DNA of 64,000 bases from Canna indica (Eukaryota; Streptophyta; Magnoliopsida; Zingiberales; Cannaceae), in assembly GCA_034359265.1 (NCBI GenBank), contig CP136891.1, positions 51,080,001 through 51,144,000 on the forward strand, in the 5' to 3' direction. Below the pieces are notes generated by a model. It was given only the letters and a program-made list of their open reading frames with translations. It was not told the DNA's origin and searched no databases. Position numbers and translations under genes: made by a program. This document shows positions 48,409 through 58,352 of this stretch, one piece after another. Numbering within the stretch: position 1 is the first letter of the stretch; the number at the start of each line of letters is the position of its first letter.

Positions 48409-48665
48409 AAGATCAGCACAACCTCGATCACAGACACCGAAGTTCGAGTAGGATATTCATGCTCGTTCGCATGACGATCAATTGCAACAACATTGGGACC
48501 GAACGACCCCACGCCAAAACTTATAGAGTCATCGAGTACATCGCTGGTGGATTCGCCGGGGAAGGCAAGACAAGATTAGCCAGAGCGGAGTCATTTGACA
48601 CTACCATGATAGTTAGTGATATAACTCGTCCCCTGAGGCCGCACACGCTTAGCTCGGTAATATCT
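48409..48665 (+). pseudogene. Tat-type gypsy Gag-protease junction
   Basis: The frame from 48399 reads RPHAKTYRVIEYIAGGFAGE followed by GKTRLARAESFD. The IxxIxGG(x)AGxGxTxxAR pattern is the conserved link between Gag and protease in Tat-type gypsy elements. It is the continuation of the plus-strand Gag that was left at 43690. It ends where minus-strand copia LTR sequence starts. Confidence 0.75.
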
Positions 48666-48669
48666 TTCT

Positions 48670-49020
48670 ATGATCGTTGTTTTTCAACATGTGTCTATGA
48701 TTTGACTTTAATATCACATATTCATGACCAGTAAAACATGATTATCGTTAGTTAGATTACATAATAGTCTCATTCATTATCGACCCAATGGTAATGATCG
48801 ACTAGTGACTATTTCGAACATGATTCCAATTGTCTTAGAGTTTTACTATCAAGTCTCATACTTGATGGCCATTAGACGAAATCAACTATTCAAGGAGTCT
48901 ATTATCAAGTTAAATACGCTCACAATATATAGCAAAAAAAAGCAAGTGTTCCAATTATTCAAAAGGAAAACAACAATAACAATATTATTCCATTGGCATA
49001 GGTACGACACACTACTAACA
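48670..49020 (-). mobile_element. 3' LTR of a minus-strand Ty1/copia element
   Basis: The plus-strand end ACTACTAACA abuts a polypurine tract (minus strand AAGTGGGAGAT at 49021-49031), so the LTR reads minus and starts TGTTAGTAGTG. The left end (TG on the plus strand) is approximate, near 48670. Short LTRs of about 350 bp fit this kind of copia element. Confidence 0.6.
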
Positions 49021-49031
49021 ATCTCCCACTT

Positions 49032-49690
49032 GCACTAGGCCCAATCATCCATGTATCTCATACCCAATGATCTAGAATGACTATCATGCTTTGACTGCGG
49101 GGGTGGTTTAGTCAATGGATCAACAACATTGTCATCGGTATATACTTTGCATATCTTCACATCTCCCCTCTCAATGATCTTTCGAATGAGATGAATGTGT
49201 TTGGATCGTTGATGTGATCTGGGTTCCTTAGCATGCGCAATGGCTCCATTGTTGTCACAATAGAGATCCACTGGGTTTGAGATGCTAGGAACAACACCCA
49301 GTCGAGAGATGAACTTCCTTATCCAAACGGCCTCCTTAGTTGCATCTGAGGCAGCTATATATGTACTCAGCCTCTGTAGTAGAATCGGCCAGGGTGTCTT
49401 GCTTTGAACTTTTCCAGCTAACTGCACTTCCATTCAAACAAAAAACAAAACCTGATTGCAATCTAAAATCATCTATGTCAGACTCAAAGCAAGCATTAGT
49501 GTAACCACTTACAACCAGCTCACCTTCCAATCCTCCATAAACCAAGAAGACATACTTAGTCCTTCTCAAGTACTTAAGAATCCTCTTGACTGACTAATGT
49601 CCAGTGACTCTCATCGGGATCTAATTGATATCTACTAGTCATGCTTAATGCGTACGAGACATCTGGTCGAGTACATAATATAGTATATGG
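49032..49690 (-). pseudogene. Ty1/copia RNase H and end of RT
   Basis: Minus-strand reading from high coordinate: LCTRPDVSYALSMTSRYQLD with a frameshift, RTKYVFLVYGGLEGELVVSG, FRLQSGFVFCLNGSAVSWKS, ADSTTEAEYI, then in a second frame EAVWIRKFISRLGVVPSI, LYCDNNGAIAHAKEPRSHQR, and a C-terminal DPLTKPPPQSKHD...GMRYMDDW. These are canonical copia RNase H blocks of a different lineage from the SIRE-like element at 11266-18431. One or two frameshifts break it, and everything upstream is missing. Confidence 0.88.
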
Positions 49691-50669
49691 ACTGGACTAA
49701 TACTATTGGGCCCGACTAGATTAGGCCCAGCTACACCCCACACTCCTGAACACAACTCGAGCCAGACCAAATGGCTCCGCTTGGGGCTCCACCCGGCCAA
49801 GCAAGGACACCCATGTCTAGGGATGTCAACGAGGCGGGGCGGGTATGGGGGTGCCTACCTGCTATCTGCCCCGTGAAAGATATATAATACCCATACCCGT
49901 TTAACTCCCTGCGGGTATTAAAAATATGTACCCATATAATTCTCCGCGGGGGATGGGATCCCCACAGATATTGGCGGGTATCCATGACACTTTGAATAAC
50001 ATATATTACAACATTTTATTAAAATTCAAACTCACAATAATGAAATAAATATCAACAACAACTTAAGTTCTAGGATAAAAAGAGAGTAGATAAACACATT
50101 ATCAACAACATAAGGTCTTCAAACGTATATCAACAAGCATTTATCAAGAACAACATAAGGTCTTTTGGTAATTATACTTATATTCGCGAGTAACGGGTAC
50201 CCGTGGATACATATACTATAATATTTGTACTCGTCTCATATAATAAATGAGTAAAAATAGTTTACCCACGACATCCCCACGGATAGGATATTAACCCCCA
50301 CACCCGTTATAAACAGGTAAATACCCGCGAGTACCCGTTTAAACGGGTATTATTGCCATTCCTACCCACGTCCTCCTTAATCATGAGAGATACACCATTA
50401 CAAGCTCGCTATCTCCGGGATCAGTCTTGACCGATTCCGAGCAATATCCACGCAAAATTATCGGGCAATGTCATCACCTCCACCTATAATAAATATAGAC
50501 ACGTCACACCTCATGTATCCAAAGTTCCAATTTCATTACCTCCATGTTGGTGACCTACTAACTTGAGCATTAGAGTGTCTTTTGTAGTCGTTCCCCCCTA
50601 ACCGGAGTTGCACCTGACTAGGAGAGACACTGAATCAGACCAAACTACTTTGATCCTCAGGCAGGAACA
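49691..50669 (+). mobile_element. 5' LTR of a plus-strand Tat-type gypsy element (5' end uncertain)
   Basis: It ends GCAGGAACA one base before a PBS. Its last 180 bases match 38881-39061. Further left come GACCGATTCCGAGC, GGCAATGTCATCACC and GGGCCCGACTAGATTAGGCC. A hAT MITE sits inside at 49818-50364. The left boundary, against copia sequence, is a guess. Confidence 0.65.
49818..50364. mobile_element. Non-autonomous hAT element (547-bp MITE)
   Basis: Termini are TAGGGATGTCAACG and the inverted TAGGAATGGCAATA. The 8-bp TSD is CCCATGTC (49810-49817) / CCCACGTC (50365-50372), one C-to-T change at a CpG. The ends contain repeated GGCGGGTAT/ACCCGTTTAAACGGGTA motifs (GCGGGTACCC family). No coding capacity. 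It is inserted in a gypsy LTR. Confidence 0.9.
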
Positions 50670-50670
50670 T

Positions 50671-50690
50671 TTGGCACCAATCGTGGGGCC
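50671..50690 (+). promoter_or_regulatory. Primer-binding site of the plus-strand Tat-type element
   Basis: TTGGCACCAATCGTGGGGCC lies directly after the LTR end, parallel to 39063-39081. Confidence 0.7.
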
Positions 50691-50699
50691 GAGTAAAGC

Positions 50700-52029
50700 T
50701 TACCTGCCCCACAATGGTTGGAACCTAGAGATAGATGACCACCGTCGCACGCCAACGACAATGCCCCGACGATGATGATCATCCATAACATAGTGACACT
50801 AAAACAATGAGGAGAGACACTCTATCACCAATCGACCTCCCCCTAGAAACATCCCAGCGTTGGATAAATGACCTAGAAGAGGATAACCAACAGTTAGCAG
50901 TGTAGGTTGAGATGATGACGCAGTCATGGGAACAACTCCTGCCCAATCTTGAGCGCCACTGTGCAAAACATGAAGAAAGAAACCGCTCGGAAAGGAGGAG
51001 ACCGGTTTTTGTTCTCCGAGATGAGATCTCCAGCACACCCCGTCAAGGAAGAGAGAAAGATTCCAAGGTCATGGAGATCTCTAGCGGACCCTTCGCCGAG
51101 CACATCATGGTAATGTGCCTTCCACCCAAGTGCAGGTTGTCAACTACTCTGACGCCAGTATAGGCGACCCTACCATACACTTGATGATGTTCAAGACCAT
51201 GATGCTCTTCAATGGAGCAATCGTCCCTAAAACCCCAATAATATCATTTTATGAATCTAATTTCTAGGGAATTGATCAAAACCTACACAACCCAGTTGTG
51301 ATTACTGTGATCGTAGGAAATTTATTGTCAAAAAGGTCCCGATAGACCAAGGCAGCTCTATCGACATCCTCTTCTATTCTACTTCCGAAAAAATGCAGTT
51401 GACTAAAACCTCATTCACCCCCTGCAAAGGATATTTGGTAGGCTTCTTGGGAAAAAGAATTGACGTTTGAGGTGCCAGGACAACATTTAACTCCCAACCA
51501 AAGGCCAAAACGATCGATGTGCAATACTTGCTCATCAACATCCCTAGTCTGTACCATATGATTTTGGGGCGACCCTCCTTAAACAATATGGGGGCTATCA
51601 TATCGACCCCCCATTTGGCACTAGAATTCTCCATTTCAGAGACGGGAGTAGGCGTGCTCCATGCCGGCCAGAGGGAGGCTTGACGATGCTATAATGAATG
51701 CCTCAAGCAAAAGATGATCGAGTTATAGAAAGAACCTAACAGTCCGCCGCACCAGACACCTTCCACAACCATAGGTGAATAGCCGGCAAGAATCCTCGAG
51801 CAAGACCCAGGTCAAGACACACAAAAATGACCCTGACCCAGTGCTTAAAACCAAATGACAACTCATGTCGTGCGTGAATTTCCTCAATAGGCACAAATAA
51901 AGCTCGAATAGAGAACTTTCCTATGCGCTCAATTTCCTTTTTTAGCATTTAATAAAAATCACATTTCTGTGTATGCCCAGGAATTCTATGGCCATCTCAC
52001 CACTCCAATGAATAACCCACAATTCGAAA
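50700..52029 (+). pseudogene. Tat-type gypsy Gag fused by deletion to protease
   Basis: The Gag N-terminus (50800-51230) includes SPIDLPLETSQRWINDLEED, LPNLERHCAKHEERN and SGPFAEHIMVMCLPPKCRLS. It then passes directly to protease at about 51257-51640: NPVVITVIVG, then VDQGSSIDILFY (the catalytic D-x-G-S-S position with Q for the usual S/N/G), FTPCKGYLVGFLGKRIDV, MILGRPSLNNMGAIISTPHL. The middle and zinc knuckle of Gag are missing. The tail, to about 52029, is a diverged protease-RT linker. RT, RNase H and integrase are absent, and 3'-UTR repeats follow. Stops and frameshifts are present. Confidence 0.8.
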
Positions 52030-52446
52030 CTTACACGACCCCTCGCACGGTCCTGCCTTATGCTCCTCGATGAGCTCTGCTTGACGCCCTGAGCGCGGCC
52101 CTAGCTCGCCCCCCGGAGCCGCTACTTTTGGCCTTAGAGCCCTTACATGACTAGGACTCGAATTTCACTAGCCTGGCTCATTGGCCATCGCGCTACTACT
52201 TCATGCCTCAGAGCCCTTACACCACCCCTCGCACGGTCCTACCTTAGGCTCCTTGGCGAGCTCAACTTGACCCCTCGAGCACGGTTCTCGGCACCTAGAG
52301 CCCTCACATGACTAGGACTCAATTTTCACTAGCCTGGCTCATTGGCCATCGCGCCACTACTTCCAGCCTCAAAGCCCTTACACGACCCCTCGCGTAGTCC
52401 TGCCTTACGCTTCTCGGCTAACTCGGCTTAACCCCCCGAGCGCGGT
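52030..52446. repeat. 3'-UTR tandem repeats of the Tat-type element, first block
   Basis: Units contain GAGCCCTTACATGACTAGGACTC-like segments (shortened here) with CACTAGCCTGGCTCATTGGCC and CCCCTCGCACGGTCCTGCC. This is the reverse complement of the array at 28900-29520. It is interrupted at 52452 and continues at 58094. Confidence 0.8.
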
Positions 52447-52451
52447 CATTG

Positions 52452-53798
52452 TGTTGGGCGAAGGTTTTTTCCTTCGTGCTCTATTCTCTTCATGATTATT
52501 TTGATGATAACAAACCAAATCTATCTAACCAAGTTCTTGAAGCATGAAGATCGCATGATCGATAAAGGAAAAAAGTCGGTTCCACGTCTTTCGACATTGG
52601 TCTCAATACGATGAATCACAAGAGCTCGATGAGTGCACCAAAGATGTCTTAGAAGAATCGAAAGAACATATGAAGCATGCTGAAGGGCAAAACCTGGAAA
52701 CAAAGCGTGAAACGAGAAGACCTAAAGAAGAGTTTTCCGACTCAGGTTTGGTCGACCGAATATTGCAAAAAATTGGCAGTGGCCAATTTGGTCGATCGGT
52801 CGGTCGATTGAATGTGGTCATAAATGGGTAGTAGCCGATTCGGTCGACTGACCGGTCGACCGAATGTGGCAAGAAATTAGCATTAGCCAATTCGGTTGAC
52901 CAGCCGGTCGACCGAAGTGTGCCCAAAAGTGGTAGAGTGTCGCGGTCGCTTGGGCGGTTGATCAGTCGGTCAACTGAAGATCGACCGACAAGCGACCGGG
53001 TGTCTCCAACGGGCAAGCGACCCGTTGATAACACCTTGGTTTTGGGGGTTATAAATACCCACTCAAAACCCTCTCCAAACTAGTTGTTGATGCCTTAAAA
53101 ACTAAAAGAGTTATCCTAAGCATCTTCTAATCCATTTCTTGATCAAATCTTCCAACCCTAGCTCTTGATCCCTCAATCTCAAGTGTTCATCTTTGGAGGG
53201 TCATTCAAGCTTGCTAGGTTCAACAAGAAGAGATGATTCTATTGTGATAATTCATCTCTTCTCTCTTCTTGTGATTGAAGTATTTTTGGTTTGATTTTGA
53301 TTGTATAAATTTATCGTGTAATAGACCTTGTGTGTGGTCTAGCTAGTTTGTGGTAACCTTGGTGTTTAAGGTGTAAAGCCACTTGTGTAAAACTAGATTA
53401 TGAGTTTTTCGTAGGAATTGAGGTGGGAAAGCTCACGCGGTGTGAAGGTGGATACTTCCGGGTGTGGAAGTACCTTCTAAGGGAGCGTAGGGTCTTTCCG
53501 GTGTAAAAGTCCTCAATTGTAAGCTACTCTTAATATAGTGCATTTGTGTGTGAAATCCTAAGCACGGATCTTAGGTAGTGGAGTAGGCGGTTAGCCAAAC
53601 CACTATAAATTTCTTTGTGTTAGCATTGTTCTTCTTGCGTTTGCTTAATTGCTTTATTTCATCACTTCTTTGTCTAATTATCAAATTATGAATTGCCTAA
53701 ATTGTAAGAAAACAATTGAACACGAAAAACCAGAATTAGACAAAAGATTTAGTTAACATACTATTCACCCTCCCTCTAGTGTCGCCATTTCACCAATA
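52452..53798 (+). mobile_element. 5' LTR of the chimeric element
   Basis: It starts TGTTGGGCGAAGG and ends with CTATTCACCCTCCCTC...CACCAATA. TATA box TATAAATA is at 53050-53057. Upstream (52745-52940) a 51-bp unit with GGTCGACCGAAT + (T)GTGGC...AAA is repeated about 3.5 times. Downstream lie the family's R-U5 blocks (TTCCGGGTGTGGAAG, GTAGTGGAGTAGGCGG). Confidence 0.9.
52745..52940. repeat. 51-bp tandem repeat with GGTCGACC palindromes in the 5' LTR
   Basis: Each unit begins TT(T/C)GGTCGA(C/T), continues with a second palindrome (CGGTCGACCG or variant) and a GTGGCAAGAAATTAGCA-like segment. About 3.5 units end roughly 110 bases before the TATA box. Confidence 0.8.
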
Positions 53799-53800
53799 AT

Positions 53801-53812
53801 TGGTATCAGAGC
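53801..53812 (+). promoter_or_regulatory. Primer-binding site, initiator tRNA-Met
   Basis: TGGTATCAGAGC is a perfect copy of the plant copia PBS, two bases after the LTR end. Confidence 0.9.
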
Positions 53813-53867
53813 AGGCTGTAGATTGAGATTTCACCTTCTCCTCTACATATAGTCTTCATCCGAAAAA

Positions 53868-54548
53868 ATGGCACTAGAGTTGGTAGCTTCTGTATCACCT
53901 AGGTTTGATGAGTCAAACTTTGGTCTTTGGAAAGGAAGAATGTATATATTTTTAAAGACTCAAGGTATAGGTGTGTTTAATATGGTAAAGTCAAAATACA
54001 TAGAACCTAATGAGAATATGGATGTATGGACCCAAGAACAAATTAACAGGTTTGAGTTAAATGCAAAGGCAACAAATTGCATATATTGTTCTTTGGAAAA
54101 TAACACTTTTGAGAAAGTCATGCATTGTACATCGGCATGTGATATTTGGGCTACTCTGAACATGCTTTATGATTATGCTAAAACTGAAGAACTTGTTACC
54201 TTAAACGAAGGAGATGATGACAATTGTCATACTCCTATATCTAATGATGTTCTTGAAGCTAATAGTGTATCTAGCCAAATAAGTACAAAGAGTCGGAAGA
54301 GAAAGGTGATATGTCACCTATGCAATAAGAAAGGACACGTGAAGAAGAATTGTCCTAGTATGAAGAATAAGGCAAAACAGAGGTCAAATGCTTTCACTTA
54401 CTCACATGCATCAAGTGAAGCATCCTCACACCGTAATCACGAAGCTAACATCATGAACATTGATGAGGAGGTATGCTCTTCTTCCAGTAATGGAAATTAT
54501 AGATCAAATGAAGAATTCTTGCTCACCCTTTGCTATTTAGTATGCTAA
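53868..54548 (+). CDS. Short copia-type Gag with CCHC zinc knuckle (226 codons, intact frame)
   Basis: This is a retroelement nucleocapsid precursor. The ATG lies 56 bases after the PBS. The N-terminus has the DUF4219/UBN2 start (FDESNFGLWKGRMYIFLKTQ, residues 14-33), WTQEQINRFELNAKATNCIY (54-73) and a CTSACDIWATLNMLYD block (88-103). It then jumps to a Ser/Asp-rich linker, a basic TKSRKRK, and a CHLCNKKGHVKKNC knuckle (Cys149, Cys152, His157, Cys162; CX2CX4HX4C). The middle of the UBN2 domain, about 80-100 residues in relatives, appears deleted, yet the frame is open. No protease or pol follows. It may still bind RNA. The frame could have stayed open by chance or by youth of the insertion. 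Confidence 0.8.
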   Translation: MALELVASVSPRFDESNFGLWKGRMYIFLKTQGIGVFNMVKSKYIEPNENMDVWTQEQINRFELNAKATNCIYCSLENNTFEKVMHCTSACDIWATLNMLYDYAKTEELVTLNEGDDDNCHTPISNDVLEANSVSSQISTKSRKRKVICHLCNKKGHVKKNCPSMKNKAKQRSNAFTYSHASSEASSHRNHEANIMNIDEEVCSSSSNGNYRSNEEFLLTLCYLVC

Positions 54549-56163
54549 CTTACTAGATGTTATATCATTGAGATACTAATGATTTTTGGCTTGCAAGTTA
54601 ACATTTATTGACAATGGAAGGCTATCACAAAAATTAGAGAAAGAAAATAAATTTATGAAATTCTTCAAGAAATGAGGTATGTGCGTTAATTTGGTAAATA
54701 TTTTTGCATGACACCTCGTTTCTCTTGATTGAATCAATTTCATGCTTATTAATGATCTTGCATGTTGTTTGAATAAAATAGCTCAACTAAGAAATTTGGA
54801 TTAGTAAGAAACTCCAAATCTTGACTATCTTGTGATTACATAATGTAGATAGATTTTGAATTGGGAATCTTGTTTGGTGATTGACAAGTTTGTCATGAAC
54901 ATAAATTGTAAATAATTACACTTAAACAAGTATCTTGATGAATACATAAAGTTTTACATTTCAAGCAAATAAATTTCTTGATGAGAAAATATAAAACAAA
55001 AATTCGATATATATGATTAAAATTGCATAAAATTTCAAAAAAAATCTATATGCTCAAAATCATCATTATAAGTGATCTAGACAAGATCTTACCAGATCAG
55101 GGCATTCTACAATAGAAATCTAAGGTTTTGCGCAAAGTCTAAATATTTACAAAAATGCTACTCTGAACTTGAGGATTTTCTAGAAAATTGTAGAGAGATC
55201 CTTTTTGAGTGATTCTTGACTTTTTGGAATACTCATGAAGCCTAGTCCATGTGGAAAAAGTTTCATAAAATTCCAATATATAGATCTCTCAAGATAATTT
55301 TTTTTTGTAAGCCTAGAAAACACATTCCAGCTCGAGCGGTCGCACGACATGCGACCGCCCGATCGACCGGCAGACAAAAGTTAATCCTGTCCACCCATTT
55401 GGCCGACTGTTTTAATCCCAACCCTTCAACTTAAGCTTTTAAGCCCGAAACTAGGGCTTCTTTGACTATTTCAACTGGCCACTCACCTCTTAGCTCTAAT
55501 ACATGAGTTAGTTCATCATGTTGAGTAGATCCTTCACCTTCTTTCATCTCTATGTTTAGATTTACTCATAAAAATCATGTTTCATGCTTCTCTACCCTAT
55601 GCATGGTGTTTTTCCTTGATATTTTTTGTTCAAAACAAGTTCTAGGGAAGAAAAATCAAATTTCTTGTGTTTCTTGAATGTTTAAAAGTTTTCTCTTAAT
55701 GAAATCTCACTTTTTATTTTTTTTTGTTTTTGGCTGTTGTTAAAAGGGATTTTCATGATGATTCAAATATCTCATTTCCATCTTGCCATTTTTGTTTAAA
55801 TAATAATAATAAAAAGGGTGGAGGAGAAAGAAAAATGCCAAAACAAAAGAGTTTTTTTTAAAGAACATAACTTACATTTTAAAAAATTGATGATTCAAAC
55901 TTACGTTTGGCAATTTTATTTTATTTGTTAGTTTTCCTTTCGTTTGTGATCATTTTACTTTTTTATTTTCTTTTGCATTTATTGGACTCATACATTGATA
56001 TTTAATATTAAAATTAAAATGCTTTTATTTCAAAAAGGCATAAAAAAAGGGGAGTCTTGTAAAAATTCATGTTGATCTTAAAAGTGTCCCCTCTCTTTGG
56101 TTTAGAAGCATGCATTACCCATTAAAGCTAATTATATGCATATTATCCTAATTGTCTTGCAGA
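54549..56163. other. Non-coding spacer of the chimeric element
   Basis: AT-rich with no recognised domain. A GCGGTCGCACGACATGCGACC palindromic block with CGATCGACCGGC lies at 55337-55367, like the palindromes of the LTR. An AAAAAAAGGGGAG tract near 56042-56054 resembles a polypurine tract, but no LTR start follows it. A TTGTCTTGCAG sequence just before 56164 looks like a splice acceptor. Confidence 0.5.
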
Positions 56164-57153
56164 ATGGCACCCAAGACAAAGCTTCCAAGCTTGCCCGATA
56201 ATTTTTTAATCGCTATAGGCAAGACTCAAGCCCCCTAGGTTTGTAGACAGAGCTATCTTACAGACTCGTCCAGTTAACCTAGGAGACCTAGAGAAGTATG
56301 ACATTAGAAGCAAACTTGCAGCCCTTGGATGAGTAGAGTATATAGGGAGGCAAGTACTAGTATGCCCACACATCACTTTCATGAGGATTTTCCTAGTCAT
56401 GAGGTTGTGTTAGCTATTTGTCCTGAGGGTTACCAGGGGATGCTTCATACTCAAAGCATCAAATTATCAACCACTGCTAGGATCATGTATCTTATCATTA
56501 CCTATAATATACTTCCTAGAGCAGGACATTATGACAAGGTAACCAGTACGAGCACCAGAGTGCTCTTCTATGCTATGACCCGCAGACCTATAAACGTTCC
56601 TGATGTCCATGCTTCAAAAAAACAAGCCCTACCCTATGCCACAATAATCTCTCATTTCATCTATGCTACTGGGGTAAACGAGTCTAAATTTGAGGTAGAA
56701 TCCGTGCCCAAAGCAATAGACTCCTTCACTCTAAACCGTATGAAAATACTTGAAAAACATCGCGGTAAGAGGGTGCGAGGGGAACCTGCGAAACACAACG
56801 ATCATGACGAGGACATGGATGAGAGAGATGTTGGTGGAAGCTCATCAGCTGGTACTCCCATTGAGCGTTTGGAAGATCTGGAGCATCGATTTGCTCAATT
56901 TCATATCGACCAGCTGAAATGGAATAGAGGTACGAAAGGGCATCTAGATGAGTACAGCCATCACATCGATGAGTATGATCAGATAGTCGATGAGTATGGT
57001 CGACGCATGGATGAGTACGATCAACACATCGATCAGTACGGTCAGAGAGTGGATGAGTACAGTTGTCGGGTTGATGAGATGTATGGTCAGGTGGATGAGA
57101 TGTGGCAATACTATCAAACACATCTGCCACCTCCACCACCTGAGGATGATTAG
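56164..57153 (+). pseudogene. ORF resembling the 'putative plant transposon protein' domain, with C-terminal heptads
   Basis: The intact part is the frame 56329-57153 (275 codons). KLSTTARIMYLIITYNILPR, then STSTRVLFYAMTRRPINVPD and PYATIISHFIYATGV follow the pattern of the plant domain known as putative plant transposon protein (Pfam Transposase_32-like): a conserved L-x-x-x-A-R-x-x, LLP, LLYA-x-x-x-R-x-I-x-V and P-x-L-I-x-x-x-x-x-x-x-GV. This is assigned by recall. After an acidic linker (DEDMDERDVG) the last 70 residues are eight heptads DEYxxxI/V/M, then a PPPPPPEDD tail, so the C-terminus is a predicted coiled coil. The N-terminal part from ATG 56164 (MAPKTKLPSLPDN) has an early stop, and a frameshift near 56340 separates RFVDRAILQTRPVNLGDLEK from the main frame. 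Confidence 0.6.
56947..57114 (+). repeat. 21-bp coding minisatellite (eight units)
   Basis: Units GATGAGTA(C/T)(A/G)(G/A)(C/T)... of exactly 21 bp encode DEYSHHI, DEYDQIV, DEYGRRM, DEYDQHI, DQYGQRV, DEYSCRV, DEMYGQV and DEMWQYY. Period and frame are kept without a break. Confidence 0.9.
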
Positions 57154-57350
57154 TCCCACTGTTGCATGATGTCATTCACTCTATGGACTTGTATTAACAC
57201 TATACCTTGCTTGGACTATTTTGCATTTGTATTTGAGACTTCTTGTCTTTCAGTTTATGTGGCTATGTTGTACTTACTATTGTTGCACTTCATTATGTAT
57301 GTGATGATTGAATGATGGTGCACTTAATCATATGACTTGTCATGAATGAC

Positions 57351-58088
57351 TCAAAAACTAAAAGAGTGATCCTAAGTTTTGCCTCAAAAACTAAAAGAGT
57401 GATCCTAAGCATCTTCTAAGCCCTTTCTTGATCAAATCTTCCAACCCTAGTTCTTGATCCCTCAATCTCAAGTGTTCATCTTTGGAGGGTCATTCAAGTT
57501 TGCTAGGTTCAACAAGAAGAGGTGATTCTATTGTGATAACTACTCTCTTCTCTCTTCTTGTGATTGAAGTGTTTTTGGTTTGATTTTGATTTTATAAATT
57601 GATCGTGTAATAGACCTTGTGTGTGGTCTAGCTAGTTTGTGGTAACCTTGGTGTTTAAGGTGTAAAGTCAATTGTGTAAAACTAGATTAGGAGTTGTTCT
57701 TAGGAATTGAGGTGAGAAAGCTCACTCGGTATGAAGGTGGATACTTCCGGGTGTGGAAATACCTTCTAAAGGAGTGTAGGGTCTTTCTGGTGTAAAAGTT
57801 CTCAATTGTAAGCTACTCTTAATATAGAGCATTTGTGTGTGAAATCCTAAGCACAGGTCTTAGGTAGTGGAGTAGGCAGTTAGCCGAACCACTATAAATT
57901 TCTTTGTGTTAGCATTATTCTTCTTGCGCTTGCTTAATTGCTTTATTTCATCACTTCTTTGTCTAATCATCAAATTGTGAATTGCCTAAATTGTAAGAAA
58001 ATGATTAAACACGAAAAATCAGAATTAGGCAAAAGATTTAGTTAACACACTATTGCCCCCCCCCTCTAGTGTGGTCATTTCACCAATA
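57351..58088 (+). mobile_element. Partial 3' LTR of the chimeric element
   Basis: It is homologous to 53090-53798 of the 5' LTR (AAAAACTAAAAGAG...CACCAATA). The U3 part with TATA and palindromes is absent. The junction holds a short duplication, CTCAAAAACTAAAAGAGTGA at 57352 and 57383. The two LTRs differ at scattered sites, so the insertion is not recent. Confidence 0.85.
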
Positions 58089-58093
58089 TATTG

Positions 58094-58347
58094 GCCCCTA
58101 GAGCTACTACTTACGAGCTCAGAGCCCTTACACGACCAGTACTAGGTTTTCGCCAGCCTGGCTCGTTGGCCATCGCGACACTACTTCCATCCTCAGAGCC
58201 CTTACATGACCCCTCGTGTGGTCGTGCCTTACGCTCCCCGACGAGCTCAGCTTGAGCCCCCAAGCGCTATCCTCGGCGGGCTCGGCTTGAGCCCCCGAGC
58301 ACAGTCCTCGGCCCTTAGAGCAGCTATTTTTGGCATCAGAGTCCTTA
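58094..58347. repeat. 3'-UTR tandem repeats of the Tat-type element, second block
   Basis: It continues the array of 52030-52446 beyond the chimeric element (GCCCCTAGAGCTACTAC..., TTGAGCCCCCAAGCGC). Confidence 0.75.
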
Positions 58348-58352
58348 GACGA

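Larger units (their letters stand above)
52452..58088 (+). mobile_element. Chimeric non-autonomous LTR retroelement (5.6 kb) with Gag and a transposon-like ORF
   Basis: It has 5' LTR (52452-53798), tRNA-Met PBS (53801-53812), short Gag frame (53868-54548), a 1.6-kb non-coding spacer, a second ORF (56164-57153) and a partial 3' LTR (about 57351-58088). The TSD is CATTG (52447-52451) / TATTG (58089-58093). The host repeat reads on correctly when the element is removed. No protease, RT or integrase was seen, so it would depend on a copia partner for mobilisation. Its LTRs are a diverged branch of the TGTTGG family (TGTTGGGCGAAGG...CACCAATA). The first 640 or so bases of the 3' LTR, and a polypurine tract, are missing. 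Confidence 0.85.

Noticed and set aside
48399..48734. 111-codon frame as an independent gene
   Set aside because: Its core motif IEYIAGGFAGE identifies it as the Gag-protease junction of a gypsy element.
56726..57175. 149-codon open frame on the minus strand
   Set aside because: It is the antisense shadow of the heptad-repeat ORF; the 21-bp periodicity keeps several frames open.
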